DNA of 7,633 bases from Pseudomonadales bacterium (GCA_020442965.1 JAGRJB010000163.1:1-7633); one strand, 5' to 3'. Counted from the stretch's first letter, positions 1-6,981 are shown. Notes: generated by a model from the sequence alone, not told the origin. A program made the numbers and translations.

Positions 1-1036
1 TCACGAACAGCGGCGTGAACATCGCGGTGGGCACGCCCATCATGTGGTAGCTGACCGCGCTGAACCAGTCGAGGTTCGGGAACATCTTCTTGATCTCCCA
101 CATCACGCTTTCGATACGTTCGGCGATATCGTACATCTTCAAGTCGCCGGCTTCCTTCGCGAGCCGCTGTGCAACACCTTTGATGATCTGGTTGCGCGGA
201 TCGGCGATCGTATAGACGGGATGACCAAAGCCGATCACCACCTCTTTGTTAGCCATGCGCTGGCGAATATCCGCTGCGGCCGCGGCGGGATTCTCGTAGC
301 GCTTCTGCACCTCGAAAGCGACTTCGTTGGCGCCGCCGTGCTTCGGACCACGCAGCGCGCCGATCGCCCCCGTGACACTCGAATACATATCGGACCCGGT
401 GCCAGCGATCACGCGAGCGGCAAACGTCGATGCGTTGAATTCATGCTCGGCATAGAGGTTGAGAGACGTGTGCATCGCGCGCACCCAGGAGGCGCTTGGC
501 GGGCGTCGATGCAGCATGTGCAGGAAGTGGCCGCCGATCGAATCATCATCGGTCTCGACCATGATCCTTTGACCGTTGTGCGAGTAGTGGTACCAGTAGC
601 ACAGCATCGAGCCCAACGAGGCGATCAGTCGATCCGCGATGTCGCGTGCGCCGGCCGCATTGTGATCGTCCTTCTCCGGCAGCACGCAGCCGAGCACGGA
701 TGCGCCGCTACGCAGCACATCCATTGGATGAGCGGCCGCCGGCAATTGTTCGAGTGCCGTACGGACCGCGGCAGGCAGGCCGCGCAGACTCTTCAACTTG
801 CTCTTGTAACCGCTCAGTTCCGCTTTGTTCGGTAAGCGCTCATGCACGAGCAGGTAAGCGACCTCTTCGAACTCACAGGTCTCGGCGATCTCGAGAATGT
901 CGTAACCGCGATAGGCCAAATCGTTGCCGGTGCGACCCACCGTACAGAGCGCCGTGTTTCCGGCTGGCACTCCCGAAAGAGCAACCGACTTCTTGGGTTT
1001 GAAACCGGATCCCGCCGGCGCTTTGGCTTCGCTCAT
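1..1036 (-). CDS. prpC: 2-methylcitrate synthase PrpC (3' end cut by the window)
   Basis: Citrate synthase family enzyme that condenses propionyl-CoA with oxaloacetate to 2-methylcitrate, the first step of the cytoplasmic methylcitrate cycle. My reading of the minus strand from the ATG at 1036 gives 345 codons without a stop before base 1; the family is usually about 370-390 residues, so only the C-terminal tail is missing. All three catalytic residues fall inside the window: His233 in GPKHGG, His272 in GFGHPVY and Asp323 in NLDWFS. His198 in EHEFNAST matches the substrate-binding histidine of the family. The N-terminus (MSEAK, then [19 protein letters not shown]) is typical of PrpC rather than of the larger citrate synthase GltA. 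The start lies 7 bases after the prpB stop, with a GAG overlapping that stop as a weak ribosome site, so it is probably translated from the same mRNA as prpB. Downstream acnD/prpF genes could lie beyond base 1 but are not visible. Confidence 0.95.
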   Translation of the reverse strand, partial: MSEAKAPAGSGFKPKKSVALSGVPAGNTALCTVGRTGNDLAYRGYDILEIAETCEFEEVAYLLVHERLPNKAELSGYKSKLKSLRGLPAAVRTALEQLPAAAHPMDVLRSGASVLGCVLPEKDDHNAAGARDIADRLIASLGSMLCYWYHYSHNGQRIMVETDDDSIGGHFLHMLHRRPPSASWVRAMHTSLNLYAEHEFNASTFAARVIAGTGSDMYSSVTGAIGALRGPKHGGANEVAFEVQKRYENPAAAAADIRQRMANKEVVIGFGHPVYTIADPRNQIIKGVAQRLAKEAGDLKMYDIAERIESVMWEIKKMFPNLDWFSAVSYHMMGVPTAMFTPLFV

Positions 1037-1043
1037 GACCTGC

Positions 1044-1931
1044 TCACTTGTTTTCGTTACCGAATAATTCGTCGAGTTTTCGCTCGTAATCGTGATAGCC
1101 GAGTACCTCGTACAAATCCATGCGTGTCTGCATCGATTCGAGGACTGCCCGCTGCGTGCCGTCGCGACGGATGGCACCATAGACGTTCAATGCCGCCTTG
1201 CTCATCGCGCGGAATGCCGACAGGGGATACAGCACGAGGCGAACACCCACGTCGGCCAGCTCCTGCGTGGTGAAATAGGGCGTCTTGCCAAATTCGGTGA
1301 TATTGGCGAGCACAGGAACCTTCACCTTGCTGGTGAACTGACGGTACTCGTCAAGCGTCGCGAGTGCTTCGGCGAAAATCATGTCGGCGCCCGCCTCGAC
1401 ATACTGCAAGGCGCGATCGACAGCCGCTTGTTGACCCTCGACGGCGTGCGCATCGGTGCGCGCCATGATCACGAATTGTTCGTCCGTGCGCCCATCGACC
1501 GCGGCTTTGATGCGATCGACCATTTCCTCACAACTAACCAGAGATTTTCCCGGCCTGTGGCCGCAACGTTTGGCCATCACCTGGTCTTCGAGGTGCATGC
1601 CCCCCGCACCCGACCGAATGAGATCGGAGCAAGTGCGCGCGATATTGAACGCGGCGCCCCAACCCGTGTCAGCATCCACCAGAAGCGGCAGGTTCGTCGC
1701 TGAACTGATGCGGCGCACGTCTTCACACACATCGTTGAGCGACGTAATGCCGAGATCGGGCAGACCGAACGACGCGTTGGCCACTCCAGCGCCCGACAGG
1801 TAGATCGCGTTGAATCCGCTCTTTTCCGCCAGCAGAGCGGAATAAGCATTTACGGTGCCGACAACCTGCAATGGTCGCTCGCGGTCGACGGCCGCGCGCA
1901 GGCGCGCACCAGCGGAGATTGGGGCGGTCAT
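1044..1931 (-). CDS. prpB: methylisocitrate lyase PrpB
   Basis: Isocitrate lyase/PEP mutase superfamily enzyme of 295 residues that cleaves 2-methylisocitrate to pyruvate and succinate, the last step of the methylcitrate cycle. The signature KRCGH at residues 121-125 carries the catalytic Cys123. Magnesium-binding aspartates sit in VDADTGWG (Asp86, Asp88). Arg158 in ARTDA and Glu188 in FAEA fall at the residue numbers I recall for E. coli PrpB. The length is normal for the family, and KRCGH with SGAGVAN separates it from true isocitrate lyase, which is much longer. The only SD-like element before the ATG is AGAGG about 13 bases upstream, so initiation may be modest. It is the first gene of the prpB-prpC pair and follows acuI on the same strand after 111 bases. 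A separate promoter or read-through from acuI are both possible. Confidence 0.96.
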   Translation of the reverse strand: MTAPISAGARLRAAVDRERPLQVVGTVNAYSALLAEKSGFNAIYLSGAGVANASFGLPDLGITSLNDVCEDVRRISSATNLPLLVDADTGWGAAFNIARTCSDLIRSGAGGMHLEDQVMAKRCGHRPGKSLVSCEEMVDRIKAAVDGRTDEQFVIMARTDAHAVEGQQAAVDRALQYVEAGADMIFAEALATLDEYRQFTSKVKVPVLANITEFGKTPYFTTQELADVGVRLVLYPLSAFRAMSKAALNVYGAIRRDGTQRAVLESMQTRMDLYEVLGYHDYERKLDELFGNENK

Positions 1932-2042
1932 AGGCGTCTCGAAACCTCTGGGTATGCCGGCTCTGCCGGGTCGCTCATATTACCGGAATTGCTCGTTTTT
2001 CGGGCCGATCGGTACGCGCTCCGTTCGCGAGGTAGCCGCCGG
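1932..2042 (-). promoter_or_regulatory. intergenic region upstream of prpB; possible promoter/operator
   Basis: These 111 bases between the acuI stop and the prpB start are the largest gap in the left minus-strand run and more AT-rich than their surroundings around 1977-2000. On the minus strand a TAATAT (1977-1982) resembles a -10 box in 4 of 6 positions, but no good -35 hexamer lies 17 bases upstream. An 8-base palindrome CCGATCGG (2005-2012) and a 5-bp hairpin, CCGGC-loop-GCCGG (1957-1969), in the presumed leader could be operator or structural elements. I see no -24/-12 sigma-54 promoter of the kind PrpR uses. No T-tract terminator follows acuI. The promoter call is inference. Confidence 0.3.
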
Positions 2043-3032
2043 CTAGCTTATTTTGACCACCGTCCTGCCGGTCACAGCGCCCTTCAGGTAGTCATCGAAC
2101 GCCAACGGCAGTTCGGCGAACGGCAGAATTCGGGTCACGATCTTGTCCAGATGGCGAGGTCGACAGTCGCTGGCGATCCGTTCCCAGACGCGGACGCGTT
2201 CGGCGCGTTGTGTCGACGACGAATTGATGCCGAGCAAATTGACGCCGCGCAGAATGAACGGCATGACGGTGGTACGTAGCTCCGCGCTGCCGGCCAAGCC
2301 AACGCTCGCGATATTGCCCCAGAAGTCTACCGTGCGCGTCAACCACGTGAGCATCTCACCACCCACAGTATCGATCGCGCCACCGAACTGCGCTGCCTCC
2401 ATCGGCTTGCTACCGTAGTCGATCTCACTGCGTAACAGCACCTTGCCGGCACCTAACGACTTTAGGTATTCAGCCGAGTGAGCTTTGCCTGTGACGGCGA
2501 TCACCTCATAACCCAAGCCCGCCAGCATATCGACAGCCAGGCTGCCGACGCCGCCAGTCGCACCGGTTACGACGATCGGCCCGCCGTCGGGAGATTGACC
2601 GTTACGCTCCATCCGATTGATCGCGAGGGCCGCCGTGAAGCCCGCCGTTCCCAGGGACATTGCGCCCTTGGCGTCCAGTCCCGGCGGCAACGGAATGACC
2701 CAGTCCGCACTGAGACGCGCATACTCCGCGTAACCACCGTCATGAGTTTCCGACAGGCCGCAGCCGGTCACGAGAACGCCATCGCCCGGCTCGAAGCGTG
2801 CGTCGCTCGAGGATTCGACGACACCGGCGAGATCGATCCCGCCCACAAGTGGATACTTGCGCAGAATGCGGCCGGCACCCGTCGCGGCGAGGGCGTCTTT
2901 GTAGTTGATATCCGAATACTGCACGCGCACGACAACCTCGCCCGGTCCCAGATCATCCAGACTCAGCTGTTCGAATCGAGCGCTGATCTTCTTGTTCTCG
3001 AAATGAATGCGAAACGCCTTGAACTTGTTCAT
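2043..3032 (-). CDS. acuI: acrylyl-CoA reductase AcuI (YhdH/AcuI-type medium-chain dehydrogenase)
   Basis: Zinc-free medium-chain dehydrogenase/reductase of 329 residues, expected to reduce acrylyl-CoA to propionyl-CoA with NADPH in the cytoplasm. The GroES-like N-terminal domain holds SDINYKDALAATG (40-52) and GGIDLAG (64-70). The Rossmann domain carries TGATGGVGS (156-164). The segments YLKSLGAGK (189-197), AIDTVGG (219-225) and TTVMPFILRGVNLLGIN (254-270) are hallmarks of the YhdH/AcuI subfamily, and it ends GRTVVKIS. The frame is open for 232 further codons upstream, but family length, the start of homology and a strong SD (AGGTGA, 3037-3042) all place the start at 3032. The SD overlaps the lipoprotein stop codon, so translation is probably coupled. 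Placement next to prpBC, which consumes its product, supports acrylyl-CoA over a generic quinone substrate, though the exact substrate is inferred. Confidence 0.92.
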   Translation of the reverse strand: MNKFKAFRIHFENKKISARFEQLSLDDLGPGEVVVRVQYSDINYKDALAATGAGRILRKYPLVGGIDLAGVVESSSDARFEPGDGVLVTGCGLSETHDGGYAEYARLSADWVIPLPPGLDAKGAMSLGTAGFTAALAINRMERNGQSPDGGPIVVTGATGGVGSLAVDMLAGLGYEVIAVTGKAHSAEYLKSLGAGKVLLRSEIDYGSKPMEAAQFGGAIDTVGGEMLTWLTRTVDFWGNIASVGLAGSAELRTTVMPFILRGVNLLGINSSSTQRAERVRVWERIASDCRPRHLDKIVTRILPFAELPLAFDDYLKGAVTGRTVVKIS

Positions 3033-3036
3033 TGCT

Positions 3037-3042
3037 TCACCT
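3037..3042 (-). promoter_or_regulatory. Shine-Dalgarno site of acuI overlapping the upstream stop
   Basis: The minus strand reads TAGGTGAAGCAATG: AGGTGA lies 4 bases before the acuI ATG and shares its AG with the TAG stop of the lipoprotein gene. This decides the acuI start over the long upstream open frame and suggests coupling between the two genes. Confidence 0.75.
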
Positions 3043-3502
3043 AACCACCATGACCGACCAGATTGATTGAACGACAGCGAAACACGTTGGTCGTGACTCG
3101 CCCGACCGTCACCGGTTCCGCAGAATACGCGTTTGTCGCAGCCCGAGCGGTTAGCGCGCAGCGCTTGCCGCTGGCGAGATTCCGCACATCGAGCAGCAAG
3201 TCGTTGTGCCGCCTGCGCAACGTGACCTGCTGCACGCCGGCGCCAAACCGCATGGCACACGCGCCTGCTGTGCTCGCGCCCGCGGCAGCCGCACGGGTCG
3301 CCAGATCGAGTGCGCCACCTGGGCCACAGGAGAGCGCCAGGAGCTGCTGTTGTGACGCGGGCCAGACGCCGCGCGCGGCGTGAAACTCCACCGCGGCCAC
3401 ACCGAATGCCAGTGCCGGGTGTTGTTCGACGCGCAGCGACCCACAACCGGCCAGCAGCAGCACGGGCAATACATAAGCGGTAAGATTGCGGCGCTGCGCC
3501 AC
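3041..3502 (-). CDS. small uncharacterised lipoprotein
   Basis: I do not recognise a named family. From a GTG at 3502 the product is 153 residues. It has a short basic start (MAQRRN), a hydrophobic stretch (LTAYVLPVLLLAG) and a lipobox LAGC, so Cys20 should be lipidated by Lgt and the signal cut by LspA; Gly at +2 favours the outer membrane. The mature part is about 134 residues, rich in Ala, Val and Arg, with no transmembrane segment and four more cysteines (59, 82, 115, 143) that could form two periplasmic disulfides. A region reading FHAARGVWPASQQQL (40-54) resembles the 'xxWPxSxxxL' pattern of some secreted proteins but proves nothing. The start is uncertain: TTG at 3514 gives 157 residues, and ATG at 3598 would give an overlong n-region and overlap the divergent DUF1272 gene. 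It ends 8 bases before acuI, so the two are probably one operon. Confidence 0.68.
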   Translation of the reverse strand: MAQRRNLTAYVLPVLLLAGCGSLRVEQHPALAFGVAAVEFHAARGVWPASQQQLLALSCGPGGALDLATRAAAAGASTAGACAMRFGAGVQQVTLRRRHNDLLLDVRNLASGKRCALTARAATNAYSAEPVTVGRVTTNVFRCRSINLVGHGG

Positions 3503-3527
3503 CGCGGCGCTCAAACCGGAACAGTGG

Positions 3528-3713
3528 ATGCTCGAGATGCGGCCCGACTGCGAATGTTGCGACAAAAACCCTGCCCCTGACGCTACCGCTGCACGCATAT
3601 GCTCGTTCGACTGCACGTTCTGCGCGGCATGCTTGCTGGGGACGTTGCAAGGTCGCTGCCCGAATTGCAAGCGTGCCCTGGAAATCCACGGTCCACGGGA
3701 GCACTACGCCTGA
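3528..3713 (+). CDS. DUF1272 small cysteine-rich protein
   Basis: A 61-residue protein that I recognise as DUF1272 from its opening MLEMRPDCECCDK and the core ICSFDCTFC. It contains nine cysteines at 8, 10, 11, 25, 29, 32, 35, 44 and 47, including CxxC pairs 8/11, 29/32, 32/35 and 44/47 (CPNC). This predicts a compact zinc-binding fold. It has no signal peptide or membrane segment and should be cytoplasmic. Its molecular role is unknown; zinc or thiol handling would be a guess. The frame is open upstream to an ATG at 3486, but family homology starts at 3528. Its SD is weak (GGAA, 3518-3521). Its stop overlaps the probable CTG start of the acetyltransferase, so it likely leads a DUF1272-GNAT-gor transcript. 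It starts only 25 bases from the divergent lipoprotein gene. Confidence 0.88.
   Translation: MLEMRPDCECCDKNPAPDATAARICSFDCTFCAACLLGTLQGRCPNCKRALEIHGPREHYA
3697..3701 (+). promoter_or_regulatory. Shine-Dalgarno site supporting a CTG start for the GNAT gene
   Basis: GGGAG sits 8 bases before a CTG at 3710 whose last two bases begin the TGA stop of DUF1272 (CTGA overlap). No ATG, GTG or TTG lies in the GNAT frame between this SD and the start of the conserved domain. The site therefore makes CTG the best candidate start. Confidence 0.5.
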
Positions 3714-4240
3714 GCAGCCGCGACGCAACCCGCGAAGTTCTCGGCACCGAGCGTCTGTGCTTGCGCCGGTTCACGCACGCTGACGCAGACTTCGTGCTGC
3801 GCTTGCTGAACGAACGAACTTTCATCGACAACATCGGCGATCGGGGGGTGCGCACTCAGGACGATGCGCGGCGCTATCTCGAAGCCGGCCCGTTCGCAAG
3901 CTATGCGACGTATGGCTTCGGACTTTGGTTGATCGAATCGAAACTCGACGGTGCGCCGATTGGCATGTGCGGATTCCTGCAGCGCGACACGCTACCGAAC
4001 GTCGACATCGGTTACGCATTACTGCCCGAGTTCGCCGGTCTGGGATTGGCGCGAGAGGCCGCGATGGCGACGCTCGCCTACGGCAAACAGATGTACGAAC
4101 TCAAGAAGATATTGGCTATTGTCAGTCCGAGCAATGCCCGCTCCATACGGCTGCTCGAGCGGCTCGACTTCGTCTACGATCGCATGATGCAGCTGACTCC
4201 CGACGCCCCGGAAGTGTGCCTGTACGCACACATCGCGTAG
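3710..4240 (+). CDS. GNAT N-acetyltransferase (RimJ/RimL-like)
   Basis: Acetyl-CoA-dependent acetyltransferase of the RimL-like GNAT branch; the acceptor is unknown and could be a protein N-terminus or a small amine. From the CTG at 3710 the product is 176 residues, normal for this branch. The conserved opening is GTERLCLRRFTHADADFV (12-29). Beta-4 with the acetyl-CoA loop is DIGYALLPEFAGLGLA (99-114), where AGLG replaces the canonical RxxGxG/A. The C-terminal motif NARSIRLLERLDF (142-154) is typical. Upstream in-frame starts (ATG 3599, ATG 3629, TTG 3665) would add residues that lie wholly inside DUF1272 and have no family similarity that I can see. The CTG has a good SD and overlaps the DUF1272 stop. 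Gor follows after 10 bases. The family call is firm; the exact start is not. Confidence 0.87.
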   Translation: MSSRDATREVLGTERLCLRRFTHADADFVLRLLNERTFIDNIGDRGVRTQDDARRYLEAGPFASYATYGFGLWLIESKLDGAPIGMCGFLQRDTLPNVDIGYALLPEFAGLGLAREAAMATLAYGKQMYELKKILAIVSPSNARSIRLLERLDFVYDRMMQLTPDAPEVCLYAHIA

Positions 4241-4250
4241 CGCTCGTACG

Positions 4251-5606
4251 ATGCAGTTCGACTATGACCTGTTCACCATCGGCGCCGGCAGCGGCGGCAC
4301 GCGCGCGTCACGGATTGCCGCCTTGGCCGGCGCGCGCGTCGCGATCGCCGAGGAATATCGCATCGGCGGCACCTGCGTCATACGCGGTTGCGTACCCAAG
4401 AAGCTGTTAGTGTACGGAGCAGCCTACCGACAGAGCTTTGCGGATGCCGCCGCATTCGGCTGGCAAGTCGAGAATTTGTCATTCGACTGGCCGACGCTGC
4501 GTAACAACGTGCAAGCCGAAGTCGCGCGGTTGTCGGGACTCTACGAGCAGAATCTCCGCAAGGCGGGTGTCACCACTTTCACGCAAAGAGCGGAAGTCGT
4601 CGATCCGCACACCGTGCGACTATTGCGTGACGACCGTACTGTCACCGCCGAACGCATTCTCATCGCTGTGGGTGGCCGGCCGATGCTGCCGCGAATTCCG
4701 GGCGTCGAACATGCGATCACCTCGAACGAGGCATTCTTGTTAGAGACCTTGCCACCGCGCATCGTGATTGTGGGTGGTGGCTATATCGCGCTCGAGTTCG
4801 CGACCATCTTCAATGGACTCGGTGTCGAGACCGTCGTCGCTTATCGAGGTGAGCGCGTGTTGCGGGGTTTCGATGACGATCTTCGCGAACACGTGCAGGC
4901 GGAGCTGCGCGAGTCGGGAATCGACATCCGCTGCGGCGTCAATGTCGCCGCCATCCATCCCAACGCCGGTAGTTATCACTGTGATCTGACGGACGTCAGC
5001 GTGATCGAGACGGATCTCGTGATGTTCGCCATTGGCCGCGCACCCCATATCGACGATCTGGGTCTGGAGCGCGCCGGGGTCACCATCGGCCCCGCTGGTA
5101 CAATCAAGGTCGATGAATATTCCCAATCGAACGTGCCCTCGATTTATGCAGTGGGCGATGTCACCGGTCGTGCCCCCCTTACACCGGTCGCGATCCGCGA
5201 AGGCCAGGCATTCGCCGATACTGTCTATAACAACCGCCGCACCGCGGTGAGTTATGAAGATATTCCGACCGCGGTCTTTTCGCGCCCACCGGTCGGCACC
5301 GTTGGGCTGTCGGAAGCTGATGCACGCCAACGCTACGCGCGGGTAGAAATCTACAGCACATCGTTCCGTCCGATGAACCATATACTTGCGAATAATTCCG
5401 GCCGCACCCTGATGAAACTGGTGGTGGACGCGGAGTCGGATCGGCTATTGGGTATACATATCGCTGGGCCGGATGCTCCCGAGATGATTCAACTCGCCGC
5501 GGTCGCGCTCAAGGCCGGGATCACCAAGACACAATGGGACAGCACGGTTGCTCTGCATCCAACTGCTGCCGAAGAACTCGTGCTCATGCGCAACCGGCGG
5601 CCCTAG
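4251..5606 (+). CDS. gor: glutathione-disulfide reductase
   Basis: Cytoplasmic FAD flavoenzyme of 451 residues, active as a homodimer, that reduces glutathione disulfide with NADPH. The FAD motif GAGSGG is at 11-16. The redox pair is Cys42/Cys47 in GGTCVIRGCVPKK. The NADPH domain has GGGYIALEFA (175-184) followed by YRGERVLRGFD, whose Arg199 and Arg205 match the NADPH-selecting arginines of E. coli Gor (198 and 204); dihydrolipoamide dehydrogenases lack these. A second FAD contact is Asp303 in AVGDVTG. The dimer-interface catalytic pair is His436/Glu441 in HPTAAEE. Length and motifs separate it from mercuric and trypanothione reductases. The start at 4251 has no obvious SD and lies 10 bases after the GNAT stop, so translation may depend on coupling. 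It converges with the E2 gene. Confidence 0.95.
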   Translation: MQFDYDLFTIGAGSGGTRASRIAALAGARVAIAEEYRIGGTCVIRGCVPKKLLVYGAAYRQSFADAAAFGWQVENLSFDWPTLRNNVQAEVARLSGLYEQNLRKAGVTTFTQRAEVVDPHTVRLLRDDRTVTAERILIAVGGRPMLPRIPGVEHAITSNEAFLLETLPPRIVIVGGGYIALEFATIFNGLGVETVVAYRGERVLRGFDDDLREHVQAELRESGIDIRCGVNVAAIHPNAGSYHCDLTDVSVIETDLVMFAIGRAPHIDDLGLERAGVTIGPAGTIKVDEYSQSNVPSIYAVGDVTGRAPLTPVAIREGQAFADTVYNNRRTAVSYEDIPTAVFSRPPVGTVGLSEADARQRYARVEIYSTSFRPMNHILANNSGRTLMKLVVDAESDRLLGIHIAGPDAPEMIQLAAVALKAGITKTQWDSTVALHPTAAEELVLMRNRRP

Positions 5607-5692
5607 AGCGCACCGGAATTGCTCCGCGAACACCGCGCGCTGCCCCAAATCCGCGAGGGCGTCGCACGGCGTCAAACCAGCCGTTGCGTGTT

Positions 5693-5730
5693 GCGACGAC
5701 GGCGCCACCAACGGGGACTGGCGTCGTCGC
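5693..5730. terminator. GC-rich hairpin between convergent gor and E2 genes
   Basis: GCGACGACG (5693-5701) pairs perfectly over 9 bp with CGTCGTCGC (5722-5730), and a CCA/TGG pairing can extend the stem inward past a bulge. It lies in the 136-base gap between two convergent genes, where a bidirectional terminator is expected. Neither strand has a T-tract after the stem, so it is not a classical intrinsic terminator; it may instead stabilise 3' ends or help Rho-dependent termination. The rest of the gap shows no gene. Confidence 0.35.
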
Positions 5731-5742
5731 CAACCATGCCAA

Positions 5743-6981
5743 CTAGCGGCCGATGAAAATCGTTGCAGGCTGTTCCATGCGTTCCTTCAGAGCCTGGATC
5801 ATCGCAGCCGCGTCATAGCCGTCGACGAAACGGTGATCGAATGACGACGACAGATTCATCATCAACCGCACGGTGACCGCACCGGCGACGACAACCGGGC
5901 GCTCGATCGCCTTGTTGATGCCGATGATGGCCACTTCCGGCATGTTGATCACCGGCGTGGAAACGATGCCACCCAGTCGACCCAGACTCGTGATCGTGAT
6001 CGTCGAACCGCTCAGCTCCGTCTTGCTTGACTTGTTAGTGCGGGCGTTCTCCGCAACACGCCTCATCTCGGCGGCGAGCTCATGCAGATCGAGCGCCTCG
6101 GCGTTGCGCACGACCGGTACTTTGAGGCCCTGCGGTGTCTGGGTGGCGATACCGAGATGCACGGCGCGATGCCGTAGGATCATGCCGCGCTCAGCGTCGA
6201 AGTGCGCATTGCACTGCGGATAGTCCTCGAGCAAGCGCGCTAGTGCCGCCGCGATGAACGGCAGGAAGGTCAGTGAGGGTGCACCTTTGGCGAGCTTGCC
6301 GTTGAGGTGTCGGCGCAAACTCTCGAGCTGCGTGACATCGACCTCCTCGACGTAGGAGAAATGCGGAATGGTGCGCGTCGCTTCGGCCATACGATCGGCT
6401 ATCACGCGGCGCAGCCCAATGAGTTTGATTTCCTCGACAGCTTCGCGTGGCGCGGTTCGTGTGCGGCCAGATCCAGGGGCAGGAGCACCACGCAACACTG
6501 CGTCGAGATCCTGCTTTTCGATCCGCCCACCTGGTCCGGTCCCGGGCACGGTTGTTAGATCGATGCCAGCCTCGTGCGCCCGACGGCGCGTGGCGGGCGA
6601 GGCCATCATCCGCGGCGCACTCGAGGGTGTTGTCGACGTGCGGCGCGGCGGCACCGCGGTGCTGGCAACCAGGCTCGCACTGGAAGTCGTCGCGCCGGCA
6701 GTCGGTCCGCTGGAACTCGCAGCAATGTCACCTGCTTGTGCAGCGGTTTCGAATACCACTAGGTCGGCGCCGACAGCGACCGTGTCGCCCGGTTGCCCGC
6801 TCAGCGACACGATTCGCCCCGTGACCGGCGCCGGTACGTCGACCGCGGCTTTCTCGGTCATGATCTCGCACATCGGCTGATCCTCTTCGACCAGGTCGCC
6901 TACTTGCACATGCCACGCGACGACTTCCGCTGCCACGGTGCCCTCGCCAAGATCTGGCATCTTGAATACGTAGCGGCTCAT
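5743..6981 (-). CDS. bkdB: branched-chain 2-oxoacid dehydrogenase E2 (lipoamide acyltransferase)
   Basis: Core E2 subunit of 412 residues that carries the acyl group on lipoate from E1 to coenzyme A. A single N-terminal lipoyl domain (about 2-78) carries the lipoyl lysine Lys44 in IMTEKAAVD. A long flexible Ala/Ser/Thr/Pro linker (about 80-125) is followed by a peripheral subunit-binding domain, MASPATRRRAHEAGIDL onward (126-164), and a second linker. The catalytic domain (about 185-412) has the active-site motif in SSSFDHRFVDG (His383, Asp387). The motif MTEKA with one lipoyl domain and the neighbouring Bkd-like E1 beta favour the branched-chain enzyme over pyruvate or 2-oxoglutarate E2, though acetoin-type or pyruvate-type E2s are related. 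The ATG directly abuts the E1 beta stop (TGAATG), with GGGAG 10 bases upstream inside E1 beta, so the two are translationally coupled. Confidence 0.92.
   Translation of the reverse strand: MSRYVFKMPDLGEGTVAAEVVAWHVQVGDLVEEDQPMCEIMTEKAAVDVPAPVTGRIVSLSGQPGDTVAVGADLVVFETAAQAGDIAASSSGPTAGATTSSASLVASTAVPPRRTSTTPSSAPRMMASPATRRRAHEAGIDLTTVPGTGPGGRIEKQDLDAVLRGAPAPGSGRTRTAPREAVEEIKLIGLRRVIADRMAEATRTIPHFSYVEEVDVTQLESLRRHLNGKLAKGAPSLTFLPFIAAALARLLEDYPQCNAHFDAERGMILRHRAVHLGIATQTPQGLKVPVVRNAEALDLHELAAEMRRVAENARTNKSSKTELSGSTITITSLGRLGGIVSTPVINMPEVAIIGINKAIERPVVVAGAVTVRLMMNLSSSFDHRFVDGYDAAAMIQALKERMEQPATIFIGR

Noticed and set aside
44..835. 263-codon plus-strand open frame
   Set aside because: Antisense shadow of prpC, whose catalytic motifs read cleanly on the minus strand. 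The plus-strand product is His/Arg/Asp-rich with no recognisable domain.
1092..1703. 203-codon plus-strand open frame
   Set aside because: Lies wholly antisense to prpB and shows no domain or good ribosome site.
2033..2045. TAGCC-loop-GGCTA hairpin at the acuI stop as a terminator
   Set aside because: Only a 5-bp stem, overlapping the stop codon and not followed by a T-tract; too weak to call.
2478..3044. 188-codon plus-strand open frame
   Set aside because: Antisense to acuI; composition typical of the mirror frame of GC-rich coding DNA.
3041..3598. Longer lipoprotein with an ATG start at 3598 (185 residues)
   Set aside because: It would place more than 30 residues before the hydrophobic segment and overlap the first 71 bases of the divergent DUF1272 gene. 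GTG 3502 or TTG 3514 gives a normal lipoprotein signal peptide.
2043..3728. A 561-codon open frame that would extend AcuI by 232 residues at the N-terminus
   Set aside because: AcuI homology, family length and a strong SD place the start at 3032. The upstream part overlaps the lipoprotein frame and antisense DUF1272, and its translation is Arg/Ala-rich shadow sequence.
4740..5381. 213-codon minus-strand open frame
   Set aside because: Antisense to gor, with no domain recognisable in its translation.
6600..6760. Low-complexity repeat-like DNA in the E2 gene
   Set aside because: Explained by the Ala/Ser/Thr/Pro-rich interdomain linker normal for E2 proteins, not a genomic repeat.
6368..6880. 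170-codon plus-strand open frame
   Set aside because: Antisense to the E2 gene, mostly over the low-complexity linker and lipoyl domain; no independent coding evidence.
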